DNA of 64,000 bases, taken from assembly GCF_910592395.1 (NCBI RefSeq), contig NC_088325.1:1-64000 (forward strand), given 5' to 3'. This DNA is from Lineus longissimus. Taxonomy: Eukaryota > Nemertea > Pilidiophora > Heteronemertea > Lineidae. Under the pieces are notes generated by a model. The model saw nothing but the letters and a program-made list of their open reading frames with translations, did not search any database and was not told the origin of the DNA. Both the position numbers and the translations under genes were made by a program. Of this stretch, positions 23,595 to 36,769 are shown in pieces. Position 1 is the stretch's first letter, and every line of letters starts with the position of its first letter.

Positions 23595-26500
23595 TCATGG
23601 GTTTTCTGTCAGTGAGATATTACTGTCTCTATGATGAACCGTGTGCAAAACACTTTCCCGGCCATCCTCGTCTATATCTGAATCATTGTCTGCTAAAAGC
23701 TCGTGCCTAGGACTCCCAATACTGATCTCACTATCATTGTCATCTTCGCGGTCCGTATCTGCGCATGAGCGTGAGCATGAGCCGAGACGATCGTCTTCCT
23801 CGTCATCTTTTGCTGAATCTTCGCCCGGTGCTTTTCTTTGTAACTTTTTGTGTTTCATGCGTCTGTTCTGGAACCATGTCTTCACCTGCAGAAAGATTAG
23901 AATATGTCAACTATGACGTCATCATCAGCCTTGCCTTTAGTTGGATTCTGCCACAGCGGAACCTAAAGCATTGTAGCCCTATGAACCAGACTGAGCATGC
24001 CCAGTTGCTAGTAAGTCAGTTTGCTCGCTGTACCCAGGTGGTGAAAATCTACTGAGCATGTGCAGTAATGCCGATGTTATGATGACTAGGTAAACACACA
24101 TGGCCAGTAGCAAAAGTGAATAAAACTCCTTACGGACATCGTCCAAGATAGAAATGTAAACAAGGAAGTTAATACAGTTTCAGTACAACATTTCAGAACA
24201 ATTTCAGCTAGATTTTAAAGTTCCAAACTTTAAAAACATTGTCTAATTAGTGAAAGAATAATCTATGCTCGGCTACTTTTGCTCAGAATTTCTACAATAA
24301 AATGTCTATGCTTTTTTGTTACAACAGTAGTCGTGCACTGTACGATATGATTTTCAGCTTTTCACGTACTAAGGGCATTTTGCATACGCATAAACGATAC
24401 AGTATACTTGAAACTTTCCAGGATGTTCCTAATTGTAACCCATAAAACATTTTTCCTGTGTAATCTTTCAAATCTTGCAAAAATCCCAAATCTCAACTGA
24501 TTTTGACAATCTAAACACCAAGATGAAGCTTGTTCTGATCCACGCTGTTTCCCCCTACATGTGAAGCATAGAGCCGAAGGGAGATTCGGACATGTGGATG
24601 ATGTTAATTTGCGCAGATTCAGGTGAAACCAGGTGACTTGGTCAAAAGTAGGTGTCATGGCTGCGCCCTGGTGGAAAGTTCATACACTACAGGTTCGCTG
24701 TGTCTGCGGAGCATGATTGCGAGGTCTCATGAGAGAGCTACATCGAACTGTAAGAATATTGGCCTTGTATGAGGTCAACTCTCGCCAGCGACTTCACCGC
24801 CCATCAGGGCGAGGTTGAAAATAAAACGGACCCGTACATAAAGTACTGCCATCTATCAAAGATGTAACGGCCCCTGACTTATTTCACAGCTCAAATGATC
24901 AATGGATGTAATGGCTATTAGAATGTCCATTCAAATGGTCTCAACTTGTTCGAATGAGTCTAAGAGCAGAACGAGTGCTAAATCACAATGTGGCGAACCG
25001 ATTTTCTTTGATCGCCAGCAGACTATAAGGAGTAATTTAGCCAATTCTATCAACCAGGGTATTCGATTAACTCGTTAAGTCTTGAATAAGTCCAAGAGTA
25101 GCTTTGGTCATGGACTGGCCAAGATCAATGACCAAAGGCCACGGTAATTTAGAAGTTCATGGAAATGCATTGGCCGTACAACAACGGAAGCGAAATAGTG
25201 TCTAAGGTATCAACATGTTCAAAGCACAGATGGTTGAAGGCTATACACCAATGTAATGAAAGACTCTCGCTGAAGACATGCACCCACAGCGGCCTGTTGA
25301 TCGGTCCTCCTCATTCGTGTGAGTGTATGGAGAGGAGCCATCCAAAGTCGTGCTGAGGGCGCTTGCTTGAACAACCACGAGGAAACTGTGAAATTTCTTT
25401 TATTAAAAATGTTCTTGATTGACTTGATAACACCATTTCACTGCTGTGCATCGAGGAAATACCATCAAATCATTTCTAAGACCGGTGTAGAAGTAGAAAA
25501 TGTACCCCTGGAAAAAGTGTCCGGCACAATATATTTTGGAGATGTTTCTTCAAGCTCGTGACAGTTGTGGCAAATGAAACTTGTGCAATGGCGAGAGACC
25601 ACGTGACTCTTATTAACTCGTCGTTAGAGGGCATTGCTCCCTTGGCAATTATCAGGCCTGTGACATAGACTTGATTACCGACCTCTTAGAAAGGACTTCA
25701 AGAACAAAACACAAGTACATGTATATTAAATGGTAATGCGTTGAATAGCATTGGCAGGATTCGTTGTGTGCCGTCTGATGATAACTGTTAGACGATAGCC
25801 TGGCCATCAAGAATGTTATAGGGCGCTAACATGAACCTAGGTTGTGAATGTCTGTGGCCTAACCCAGTTTGTGAACGCGGCATTAGCTCTGTTGTCCCGC
25901 TGTGACAAGAAGCGGACCTGACGTCTCAACAAAACATGCCATGATTATATGTAAGACGTGAATGGCTGAAGGAAATTACATATGTAATCACTCAAATTTT
26001 GATGAGAAAACGAGTTAATATGTATGATCCTGCCTAAAGAGCCTTGACATAATGTTTTCATGAAAGGAATAAAGCCTTTGTAGTGTTGTTTGCTGAGAAC
26101 GGCAAAGGTTTGTTTAAAATAGCCTGTTGTTCTCCCGTCCATTGGAGAACAACACTCACAGCCAATCCAATTTCTCATGAGACAATCGCATGGCTTTGAA
26201 GAACAACAGTGAGAAGGCTTCTCATTGGCTGAGGGCTTAACGAAAGAGAAGCAACAGAAGATTCAGCAAATCAGATATCGACGACGACACCACCATTTGA
26301 ATATGTATGAGTTTGAAACGAACCAGCTATCAATTAGGAGAAGCCCCTTTTTTGCTGTGGGCATTTATATCTCGACTTGTTTTGGAAAAAAACCTGGAAT
26401 TGCGATCAATGACAAGAATAGTTACTGGTTTCTATGGTATCGACATGGACTCTGTGGAAATCCGTCAGAATACTATATGGCCGGACACTTTTTCACGGGG

Positions 26501-29500
26501 GACATTATAAACTTATACATGCACCAGTAGCCTAGCGTAAGATAATTCAGTGAGCCATCACACGGAAACACCATCACAAGTTAAGAGATCTACCTGGGTT
26601 TCCAATCAGTTCCTGAGACTATCAGAGAGACACCGTCAAAGGATTTCGTTCAAATGATGTATTCGACAAAGAATCGTCGCAGTATATCATACTTCTGACG
26701 GGTCAATGGCGGTTTGACATTGAATATAATCTTGGGCCATGTGACCAGTTGTATTCTGGTCGGAGATCATGACGTACCTGTGTCTCTGTGAGATTCAACT
26801 GCGTAGCAAGCTCGACCCGCTCCGGCGTGGAGAGATATCTCTGGGCCTCGAAACGCTTCTCTAACCCGTTCAACTGCTGGTCGCTAAAGACTGTACGGGC
26901 TTTGCGCCGCCTGCAGTGTTTGCCGGGCGAGTCATGTTGGAAGAGAGAGGGGAAACCAATGCCGCCTAGTCCTGCAGAGAGAGAAGGATATGTTAGTCGT
27001 GTGGAAGAGAAAGGGGAAGCCAATACCTAGTCCTGCAGAGAGATATGGAGATATGTTAGTCGTGTGGAAGAGAAAGGGGAAGCCAATACCTAGTCCTGCA
27101 GAGAGATATGGAGATATGTTAGTCGTGTGGAAGAGAAAGGAGAAGTCAATACCTAGTCCTGCAGAGAGATATGGAGATATGTTAGTCGTGTGGAAGAGAA
27201 AGGAGAAGTCAATACCTAGTCCTGCAGAGAGATATGGAGATATGTTAGTCGTGTGGAAGAGAAAGGAGAAGTCAATACCTAGTCCTGCAGAGAGAGAGAG
27301 AGAGAGAAGGAGTGTGTGTGAAAAGGAGTCGTTGCTTATTTTGAATGTGATTATACCTGCTTCCTCAATAAATAATATTCGCCCAAGGATCTAATGAGAA
27401 ATATGCAACATAACTTTGATGGTGTTGGTTAGATCGAGGAGTGTTTTTTGGGCCCTTCCACTCATTGTATGGGGTCATTTAGTTCTTTTCGCCAAACCAA
27501 ATCATAAACAAAATAAGAAATAGCAAATTTCTCGTGATCAGAAAAATCCAGTCATGTTCAAAGAACGTAAACAAGTACGATCGTATACCGACCACTAACG
27601 TATTTACCCGGCTAATCTCGGAAAACAACGTTACAGAGTCACGTGACAAAACAACAATGGCGGAGGATTAATAAAACAGCCACTTTACTCATTTGTCGCA
27701 CAAAATATCGTTAGGCGCGAGAAAATGTGTTTGTAGATCATCATTTCAATTGAAAGAATGGCTTTCATTTGAAAGCAGTTAGGATTAGTCCTCAAACACA
27801 CAAGTCAGTGCTCGACCGTGGCTTTATTGTTGTAGGATTAATCTAGGAAAAATATTAAGAAAGCAATGAGAGAATAGCTTCGTCATTTTCCGAGCTCTCA
27901 CGCCGCCTGGGGCCGGTCTACAGTTGACATTCTCTGCCCATCTGACGCGGTGACTGACGTGTTTTACATTCAATACTTTGATACCCATATCCCATCCAAC
28001 TTTGTTCAACAGTTCTTGAGAAATCAACCCAGCAAGTATTGACACATTGGAAGAGCTATCGTCGCGCCATCAGGCGATTTCATTTTCACGTTTACGATGA
28101 AAACTGACCGCAGAGCCTGTGGGACGCGGGAAGCCGTATCAATCTAACCTTTTAAGATACATGTTTTCTACTGATTTCTCTTGGTCACCTCAACGCCGCC
28201 TAATGTTTATTTCTGGAAATATTTGCCGAATCTGGTCAAGATCGACCAGTCGGTCAGTACATTGCCAAGTCCATTATAAGGTGTTCAGTCATAAGGAGCT
28301 ATGCTATCACCAACCATCACCGCGCGAGGCATCAGAAGCATTGGAATAAGAACAGGAAACAAGTCGCCAACTTGACGGCAGGCTTGGTAAAAAATCACCT
28401 CTCTGAAGACATGTCTGTTAGGGAAGGACCAGGTCCTTTCTCTAATCCCGTCAGTCAATAAATCCCAAGCCATGATGCGTTAAACGCGGCTACTTCAGCC
28501 TTAATTCAATTTGTCACAATCCTGACAGAACTCTCCTCTTGCTGGCACTCGACTATAGCTGACATAACACGGGTAAATGATAACGCTTTATTCCGCGTTC
28601 TCCCCATTGTCCATAATTTAATTACCACTCCCCTGGGTTTAGTAAACCTTCCTGGCACTATATTAATTACCTTAATTAGTTGTCTTTATGATTAGAGGTG
28701 ATTTGTGCCTTTTAGCGCGTCTCCTGACCCCGAGTATCGATCGCGGTGAGAGGCTCGTCCATTTCTGAATGAATCCTCACAGAATACCGCCCAGGCGGCG
28801 AGGGCGGAGCTGCAACTAAGAGGCTGGGCGGGGGTGTGCATAGATAATGATAAAGAGATCGATTTCAGGGTGAATATGACAGCCTGCTAGTGCTACATAG
28901 CGCGATCTAGTGAATTATTAATCTCTCATCTGGCAAAGTGTGATTCTACACAGAAGCGCTGTCTCTCTCCCGCTCGCTCAAGGTCGGACATAATTATTTC
29001 CAGTTCTAGAATACGAATACATCTTGCCACTGATCTATTGAATAAATTATGACTCAATCGAGAAGCACTTTGTACAAAGGAGATTATCGCATCCGGCGAA
29101 TATTTCCGAACCAAGTCGCTTCGTGAGAAATTGCCCGTGCCCGTGTGCGTGGAGTAAGGACTTCTTGCGTTGAGTGGGATTGTTTGGCGTAAAAAGGTTT
29201 CGAAATGTATTTAGTCTAGATAGTTAACGTACAAAAACGTCTAAACAAGAATTCAAGACATGAGATCGCCACGAAAGTCGTGTTATCAAAACATTCATTG
29301 TTGCAACATTTCAATGTCGTGGACAACGTTTTACCTCCCCTCATGATATCAATGTGTGTCAGGTTTTTACACCACCATTGAAACAGGAATTGTTGCGAGA
29401 AAGTCCTACATGTAATTCTTAACCATTTGAATAGTTATTTTGACTACTTGTGTTAGCGAGAGCAACTTTAATAAAGAAATGTATGGCTTCACTGGGATAC

Positions 29501-32500
29501 CCCTCAAAAAACCTGCCCTACTTCTAATGCAGGGATCATTCAAGTTGAAGTAACATGCTCATTCACAGCCGACCAGCTAGACGTGTATGCAGAGGTGCAA
29601 TAACAAATAGAGAGAGAGAGAGCAGCCATGTCCAGCGGCAGAACTTCACTGACTTTGCCTGCTGATGGGAGTTTTAACACATCATAAACCTCACGTGATC
29701 GTGACGAGGTCTGGCCCGACTCGTCAAAGGTGAGATGTGGTAAAGACGTCAGTTGGTCATCAACCTTTTCGCCGGTTTTTCAAGTTATTGAACTCTCAAT
29801 TACATCATTATATTCCAGTTGAATACTGGCATTCCATTATCGTTCAAGTCATTTCGAAGAATCGTAGTCAGTTCTATCAACTATAGTCTCTCTACACACA
29901 TCATTATGGTTACAATAGCAATCAACAACAAGGCGAGACAACCACATGTGAATATCGCCGTTCGTACACCAGGCTCTCCGTTTGACACACGGTACACCCT
30001 AACTATGAACATCTCGGCGCCGAAACACGTAAACAGTCAATTATTAAGTGCTGATATCTCACTAATATTAATGATATTTAAAAATCAGTGTGGAGGGCAG
30101 CATGACTCTCGGCATTAAATATTTGCCATTGCCGAACGAAGGACATCCACGGTCGACACATCCCACTGATCCCCAACTGAACCCACTAACCAGCCAAAAG
30201 CACACAACGATGGTCATTAACACACTGCAACTAAACGAAGATTAATCATTCAAGAGGTGGGAATATTTGTTTGCGAGGTGTAATTATGAAATGTGCTAAT
30301 TGCGCGGTACGAACCTCTTCGTGAGATATACGATGATGAATTGCATAGGACTTCCATGCGATGATCTGATAGAAAATTTGTTCAGTTCAATAAAGTATTT
30401 GCGTGGCAGAATATATTCACGAGAATGACACACTCGCTAAATTCAAGAAAATATCCTGCATGCGAAACTCTTCTGTTCTACAGGATATGCGTTTAAAAAA
30501 CACATTTCTTAGTGCAACTGAGCTTGATTATAAGATCCGTTGCTTAATTTACTCGACACTTGATTATAAGATCCATTGGCTTAATTTACTCGACACATTA
30601 AGATCTGCTGAAAGTGGTTTCGATTATACTCCGCAAATACATCTACACTATACAGCGTCTATTTATAACTGGGTCACCATTTTGATTTTATTGAAAAAAT
30701 AAATACTTGACTCGCGAAAATTTTCTGCCTCGAATATATTTATTGCTCAGCATTCGCGAAAATTTTCTGTTCTACAGTATTAAGTGAAATGGCGACATGA
30801 AAAGCCGTGTTATTCCTCTGAAGAAAAGTCCGCCCCAGTGCTCTGGTCAGAATGGACTAACAAACAATATATTTCTTTGTCTCAGACACCTAAACATAAA
30901 TACACCTTGTTACTAGTAAGACAACACATATTATTGTAAAGGGATAATTGCCGGGAGCAGCTGTATTTAGAGCCCTTGAGATCCCCCCAAACGCTCCCTG
31001 GTTCCGTGCGAGACACGCGCAGAGGGCCAATCGAGACGACTGGATTAGTCCAGCCGCAATCAGACAGTCCCGAAGGAAACGTAGTTAGAAAACCCCTTTA
31101 AGCCATTATTTACGGAAATTTGTAAAGATTTGGAAACAATTGGTCATTATGCTTTTGAACAATATAATATACTACAGCACTAGTAGTATATGTTAGGTAT
31201 ATTCAGGCATTTCGTTGTGTTCCTGCCGAAAACGGTACGCATTATGGTGCAGTGCTTTATGTACCAAGTGAGAACATAGTAAATGGACGAAACTGATCTT
31301 AGAAAAAACACAACACAAGTTCATGAAATTTGTCCAAAAAATTACGGATTTTTGAAAGCATTGATACCGAAGACACAGACTGGACACGAATTGAGATGAT
31401 AATTAAACTGTTTGTAATTGAAAACTTACAATCTGCATATCTTATTTAAAATTACTACAGAAACCGTGAACCTGAAGAGTTCGTGGTCGAAACCTAAACA
31501 TGTCGAAGGGGCGAGAATGCGTCGGGGGGCCATGTTGTGGACATTTTTCATTTACAGAGCGTTCTTGAATTCCACCCTATCTACTTAAAATTAAACAAAC
31601 TATCACAGATCGACTCACCATACGACGTATTAACAAAATCTTACAGTTTCAATGGCTATCAACATCTTCGTTTCCTTGAATAATTTTTCTAATTTAGGCG
31701 AACATTTTATTTTTTTATGAAGGGAATGAGCGTGCTGACCACGGGCACTGACGGCCATGTTGGCGACCGAATAATGTCCTCAACTGACCTACTTTGGGGT
31801 TAAAAATATCAATATCGGAAAGATGAAAATGTTTCTATGAAGCTATCTAGAGGGTTTTTTAAGTTTAACATCGAATTCCTAGAGTTTTAATCAGTTGATA
31901 ATTAGAGTTAATCATTTGATTTCAAGTTGGAGTTGAGTTTTGAAGAGGTGAGAGACGGTAGAGGAAAGAGCACTCCATGCAAACTGGTGAAAAATAAATC
32001 ATTCTGTGTGCGCAGAGAAATGATAGTAACTTGTGATCAACAGCCAGTAATAACCCCTCGCAGCCTCGGCGACACGTGTGGGGGAAAGTGAAGAGCTTCT
32101 CGCTCTTATCAAAGGAGTCGACGGCGGAGAAAGCCGCTGGTTTTTGTTGACCAAGAATGTGGAAAGTGTCATGATTTTTCCCAATATCTCTCGCAATATT
32201 TCAATGCATTCGTAAAATACTTAATTACTCAAAAAGTGTTTTTGGTGTTTTTAACTCAAATATGAATCTGATCTTGGAGCAAAACTTGTCTAATTTTTGA
32301 TAGAATAAAACAAACTCACCATTTAGAGAAAATTGAAAAGGAAATTTATAAAAAGTTGAACACTTTTTTCTTAGAAAGGAAAAAGCCTCTTACCCGTAGC
32401 TGGCAGCAAAAACCGGTGGTCTCCTGGCTTTGGGAGGTAGTGATGGGCTAAGGCTTGGTGTTGAAGGAACGCTGGGTTCATGTAAGCATAGCTGGCATAT

Positions 32501-32637
32501 TCAGCTAACGGATTTCGTGGCAGCGTAATGGGCTGAAACTCTCGATAGATTTGTTTCGGTTTGTTCAGTAAGATGTCTTCAATGAAGAAAGACGTCGGTC
32601 TGTGCGTGTGTTGGTCGGCACGAAATGTCGAAGTCAT
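23595..32637 (-). CDS. bsx: Bsx/bsh homeobox transcription factor
   Basis: Nuclear DNA-binding protein of the brain-specific homeobox family, which acts in neural patterning (established for vertebrate BSX and fly bsh). Three exons: 32637-32394, 26971-26778, 23885-23595, joined by GT-AG introns in phases 1 and 0. They give 242 residues, against 233 in human BSX. The ATG at 32637 places the family motif RPTSFFIEDILL at residues 13-24. The homeodomain spans about 103-162 (RRKARTVFSD ... VKTWFQNRRMKHKK), with the recognition residues W48, F49, Q50, N51 and R53. The second intron falls between homeodomain residues 44 and 45, the classic homeobox position. The C-terminus is acidic (DDEEDD, DNDSDIDED). 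Splice sites seen: exon 1 donor ACGG|gtaaga, exon 2 acceptor tctgcag|GACTAGG, donor ACACAG|gtacgt, exon 3 acceptor ttctgcag|GTGAAG. No clear AATAAA was found downstream. Confidence 0.95.
23886..26777 (-). other. Bsx intron 2
   Basis: Intron of 2.9 kb splitting the homeobox. No repeat array or second gene is visible. A minus-strand open frame at 24362-24658 has two CxxC pairs but no recognisable fold and is not called. Confidence 0.85.
26972..27300 (-). repeat. 63-bp array copying the Bsx exon 2 splice acceptor
   Basis: This array abuts the exon 2 acceptor inside intron 1. On the minus strand each unit carries a pyrimidine tract, CTGCAG|GACTAGG and then ATTGGCTTCCCCTTTCTCTT, a diverged copy of the first ~40 nt of exon 2. 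Acceptor-like CTGCAG sites lie at 27033, 27096, 27159, 27222 and 27285. The step is 61 bp to the first and 63 bp after that. The true acceptor (26972-26977) is the last of the series. Confidence 0.85.
28612..28682. promoter_or_regulatory. Candidate intronic enhancer: homeodomain-site cluster
   Basis: Within Bsx intron 1, three TAATTA-core sites lie in 70 bp (TTTAATTACC near 28617, ATTAATTACC near 28662, TTAATTAG near 28672), with a GC-richer block between them. Clusters of this kind bind Antp/NK-type homeodomains. Whether it is an enhancer of Bsx is inference. Confidence 0.35.
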
Positions 32638-33379
32638 GCTGGTGATTGAGGTAGAAATGCTCCTATAAACTCTCACAAGTTCGATGAAATTGTCCGGATT
32701 TGCCGACGAAATTATGAAGTTCAATTTAGTGCAGTTTTTTTATTAGCGCAAATTATCACTTTTTTGCGACGAACTTGCAAAAAAGCTCTGCGTTTCACTC
32801 CTCGCTAAAATGTGAACAGGTCCACAGTATTTTCGCAAAGAATGTCCACATCTGGTAACCGCAACGACGTGTTTCAGGCGAGTCCCGTTTGTCAACAGTT
32901 TATTCAAAGTAAGTCCGTATATTTTGCTTGAAACCGTGTAAAATACTGCTGTTTCGTTATCGTGTTCAATCCAGAATCCGAGTAGAGATTTGTAACGCCA
33001 AAATGGTTGAGTACTAGAGGCCTGGGGGAGAATCCTTCGTCTTCGAACCTGGGACGCAGAGTGAGCAAACACACGGCGATCACCCGTCTATGGTATACTC
33101 CTCTGATGTAAGAACGTGTTACGTGGTGTCTAGCCTTCGATTTCAAGTTGAACCTCTGGGAGTAGATCGCTATCTATCCTCGAAGTGCCATCTTCACGCC
33201 TCTCATTTAACACCCGCAAACGCCTGCCAATCATAAACGCGCGGAACAATACACCGCGTCACAAATTATTAGAAACACACGTTGATCAATCCGCCAGGGC
33301 CTACTTTCCTCCCCACTGGTTTGAAATGCTTACTTGGTGTTATTAGGGGTATTTTACATTAAGAGCATAATCAGAACGT

Positions 33380-33774
33380 CATCAAATGTAATTAACGTTA
33401 ATTAGATTAATCCAAGTCACAATTTCTGCTGATTTCACTTGCCGCCTTGAGACGAAACCTGTCTTGGTAATTTCAGCATTGCCACAGTTGCTTGTAGCTG
33501 GTGGCCAGAATGGAGAGATCCCGCCGCGGTCTCAACCCTTAATTGCCTGCTGCTAATTACTAAATGTCGAAACAGGCTGCTGTGTGTCCGCGTGGCTGAG
33601 TTGACAAGTCTCAAGTGTGGAGCAGCTGTAGTGATTGGAAGGGAGGGGTGCGAGCCCAGCCTGACAAGGTGATTAATCGACAATTACCAATACAATCAGT
33701 CGGATGACAAACGCCAGAGAAAATATTTTTATTCGTTATTAATTCTAACTCTTGGTTGTAATTAAATTACTTAG
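33380..33774. promoter_or_regulatory. Candidate upstream regulatory region of Bsx
   Basis: 0.75-1.1 kb upstream of the Bsx start codon. TAATTA sites occur at 33389-33394 and 33399-33404, with an adjoining AGATTAATCC (Otx/Pitx-type TAATCC) at 33404-33413. A CTAATTAC follows near 33553, and more ATTA cores lie at 33735-33774. Function is inferred from site density only. Confidence 0.35.
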
Positions 33775-36020
33775 ACAACCTGAAAATATCGGCGAAACGG
33801 CGCGAATTTTTGGATCGAATTGAATCCACCATGATTGCATGATTGTTGAAGTAAACCACAATGGGACGATTCCCGCCGTTAATAAACCCGAGTTTGGAAA
33901 ATATTGGCCAGTCGACTGTCTTCAGTTTTTAAAAAAATCGTTCATTAATAATCACTAGCATCAAAGTGGAGGCCGGGGGGGGGGGGGGGCAGAACATCAC
34001 TTTGCGTTCAGAATCTGCATGTTCTTTCTACATTGGATAAGTTATTTTCTTATTGGCAAGTTGACATGGTTTCACTCATTTCATAACTGGGACTTTCGAG
34101 AACATCTCAAATGTTGAAAAAGGTGTTAACCTTTTTATCACCATAATCTATACGGCATCCATCATAAGCATGACGCGATTTGCGGTCATAAGCATCACGT
34201 GATCTCATCACTCCGATCCTGATACGCCATTTAAAGTTCACCTAACGTGTTACTTCCGACGTTACAAAACATGCATGACATTTGAAACAAAACTTTATTA
34301 TCGGTCACTGATGCGGTCGATTGAGTTTTTACCAGTCTTGTAGTTCGTGACATAAGCTGAAAAACTCGCACTTCTTTTAGGAAAGAGTTACCAAGTATTT
34401 GGGGTGGTGGTGGGAAGGAGGGGTGGGGGGGGGGGGGGGGTGGAGGGAATGGTCAGTTTGCCTATTTGAGTTCAGTGGTTGTTTTTGCCAGTCAATCGGC
34501 AAATTTCTTCAATTGGTCCCCCTATTATTTACTTCTTTTCTCTGCGGAACATTATAACATCGAACAGCAAGAAAGAAGGTAAACCGGCTGTGGGATAATC
34601 ACCAAAATACCACTAATTAATCCATCTTGAATGGAAAAATACAAAACAAAAATGTAGGTAATGACGAGACCGACTGATTGCTGCAATCAGACCGTCCCAA
34701 GTCCTCATTATAGCTAAACCCTCCCACAGACTGGTCAATCACAACAGTCAAAAGCATTGTGTTACCGTGACGTCATAATTTGTATTATTGGTAGCAATGA
34801 CCATTGTTAAAAGTTGACCACTCTAACTAAAAAGACTATTGTGTTGTATTCATATTGCTGTTTCTGTTAAGTTTCTTCCTCGCTGGGTGGAAAATATCCA
34901 ACAATGCAATGGATTACATAATGTATTTGCTTGTGTTTGATTTGCATTAGTGAAGCCCTCTCTGAGCATATTATACATATGTAAAACTTAGGGGTTGATC
35001 AAATGAAAGAATTTGTAAACAAACCCCATTCCTGGGAATGACCACTGAGTCGGTCGCCATGTTTATTCATGAGACTCTAATGACGAGGTTTCTTATTCAC
35101 AGTGTGCTGGCTACCAGAGCGACAGGGATAAAAGTCCCGAGTTGGGGAAGTGCGGAGAATATGACATGTTTGGCCAATATGTCTCTATAGCAATAAAACC
35201 ACCAACAATCATTTGACTAGGTAATATGTTAAAGTTGAAACCACCCAAAATGAAACAAGCACCATACTAAACGAATCAAATAAACATTCAAAACATAAAA
35301 TTAAAGATGTAATAAATATTGGAACTTTTAGATGTACTATGATTGCAAGCTTTAGGTTGATATTTGCATGAAATGCGATATCATTCACGGAGGCCCAATT
35401 AATTTGGCTCGTTTCAAGTTTTAAACAAGCCAACATAAACCAGTAAATGAAACGTCCCATGGTGCACCATGCAAAACTTAAAATGAACCAAATTGAATAT
35501 ATGCCATAAACATACATACCGAATCCTGCAATGAATATTACATATAAACTTGATCTTTGGTTTCTGGTTTAAAACGCTTCTTTGGCTCGTTTAGTTTGGC
35601 TTTTTTCATTTGGCTCATTTCAATATTTACATACTGCCACTTGACCATATGTGCTGTAATGACTTATTCCCGAAGGATGAGACTCACTGTAAAACTGGTG
35701 TCAGAAATAAGTGATGATATCTTGCTTATCATAACTTTCTAAACATTATTGACACTTGTATACCACGAGCAGGATCGTACATCCCGCCTAGACATCAAAC
35801 GCTGAAATCTCGGCTTCACACGCGATAACTGCGGCGACGAGAAATTAGCGGTACTTTTATTGAATTTTCTTGTTAGTCGAATAATCAACTATCACACCAC
35901 GGCCAAATGATGCCTACTCATACAAATAAACCTTTGGAAATCACACGTGCGCATTATGAATTTAATAACCAATCATAATCACCCGGAGATATTCTATGAG
36001 TGCGAGACTGTGATGCGCCG
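33775..36020. other. No gene recognised upstream of Bsx
   Basis: AT-rich unique sequence with G-tracts at about 33977-33989 and 34425-34441. A minus-strand open frame at 35209-35517 is hydrophobic and low in complexity and is not called. Confidence 0.45.
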
Positions 36021-36026
36021 GGTGAA

Positions 36027-36034
36027 TATAAAAG
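36027..36034 (+). promoter_or_regulatory. Strong TATA box
   Basis: TATAAAAG flanked by GC-rich sequence (CGCCGGGTGAA before, CGGGC after) is a near-consensus core promoter element. A start site near 36055-36065 would be expected. No convincing coding exon follows directly; the 163-codon open frame at 36770 is the nearest candidate. Confidence 0.4.
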
Positions 36035-36769
36035 CGGGCAATAATAGGTAAACACGCATTGGGCAGGCGGAACGAAGCAGGTAATGAAGCAGTAATGAAG
36101 AGAGGTTTATCTAGTTATAGGAACAAGCAATTTGCGGTATGATTTTGATAATTTATTGAATTATATGCGCAAATTGTAAAGATAGGAAGATCACCCCGAG
36201 ACGTGGATCCCATGTTTAGAAGCAGCCCACTTAGCCGACACTAATCATGAACAAATCAGAGATGCGTGCTAACTTTCCCGCCAATAACAAAGACGTGCAG
36301 TGATTTCCCGCCAAGTAATGAAAAAAGAGCTGATCCTCAATCAAGGTGTTTCAAAATATTTGTTAACAGCAAAGAAGAGCAAAATGCACCTTTCAACTTT
36401 TTATTGTACCAACAATTTTGGACTGACAACTTCCATCCCCATATTTTTCTGGACGAATGAGTTGTCTCCCTACTGGTCGAATGACGGAGTAGAATCAGCC
36501 ATCGAAATCATTCAACAAATGCTCAATCGACACACACGATGAGAGGGCGGCCAGAAACCTCACCTTTAAAAACGTCCCCCAAGAACATTCAAATACATGA
36601 ATACAAGATCGAAACTTCATACATGTCATATGAAATCTTTGATCCCCGAGGGCCTGTCTCAGATGCTGTGATAGTCGACACACGACAAAATACACTGATC
36701 CGACTCGAGTCTTTTAAGTTGGATTTGAGCTGCCATGATTTGACCATATTGATGTCTGATTAAAACAGC

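Noticed and set aside
24362-24658. Minus-strand frame with CFTC...CLDC pairs
   Set aside because: Lies in Bsx intron 2; spacing and flanks do not match a zinc-finger family I can name.
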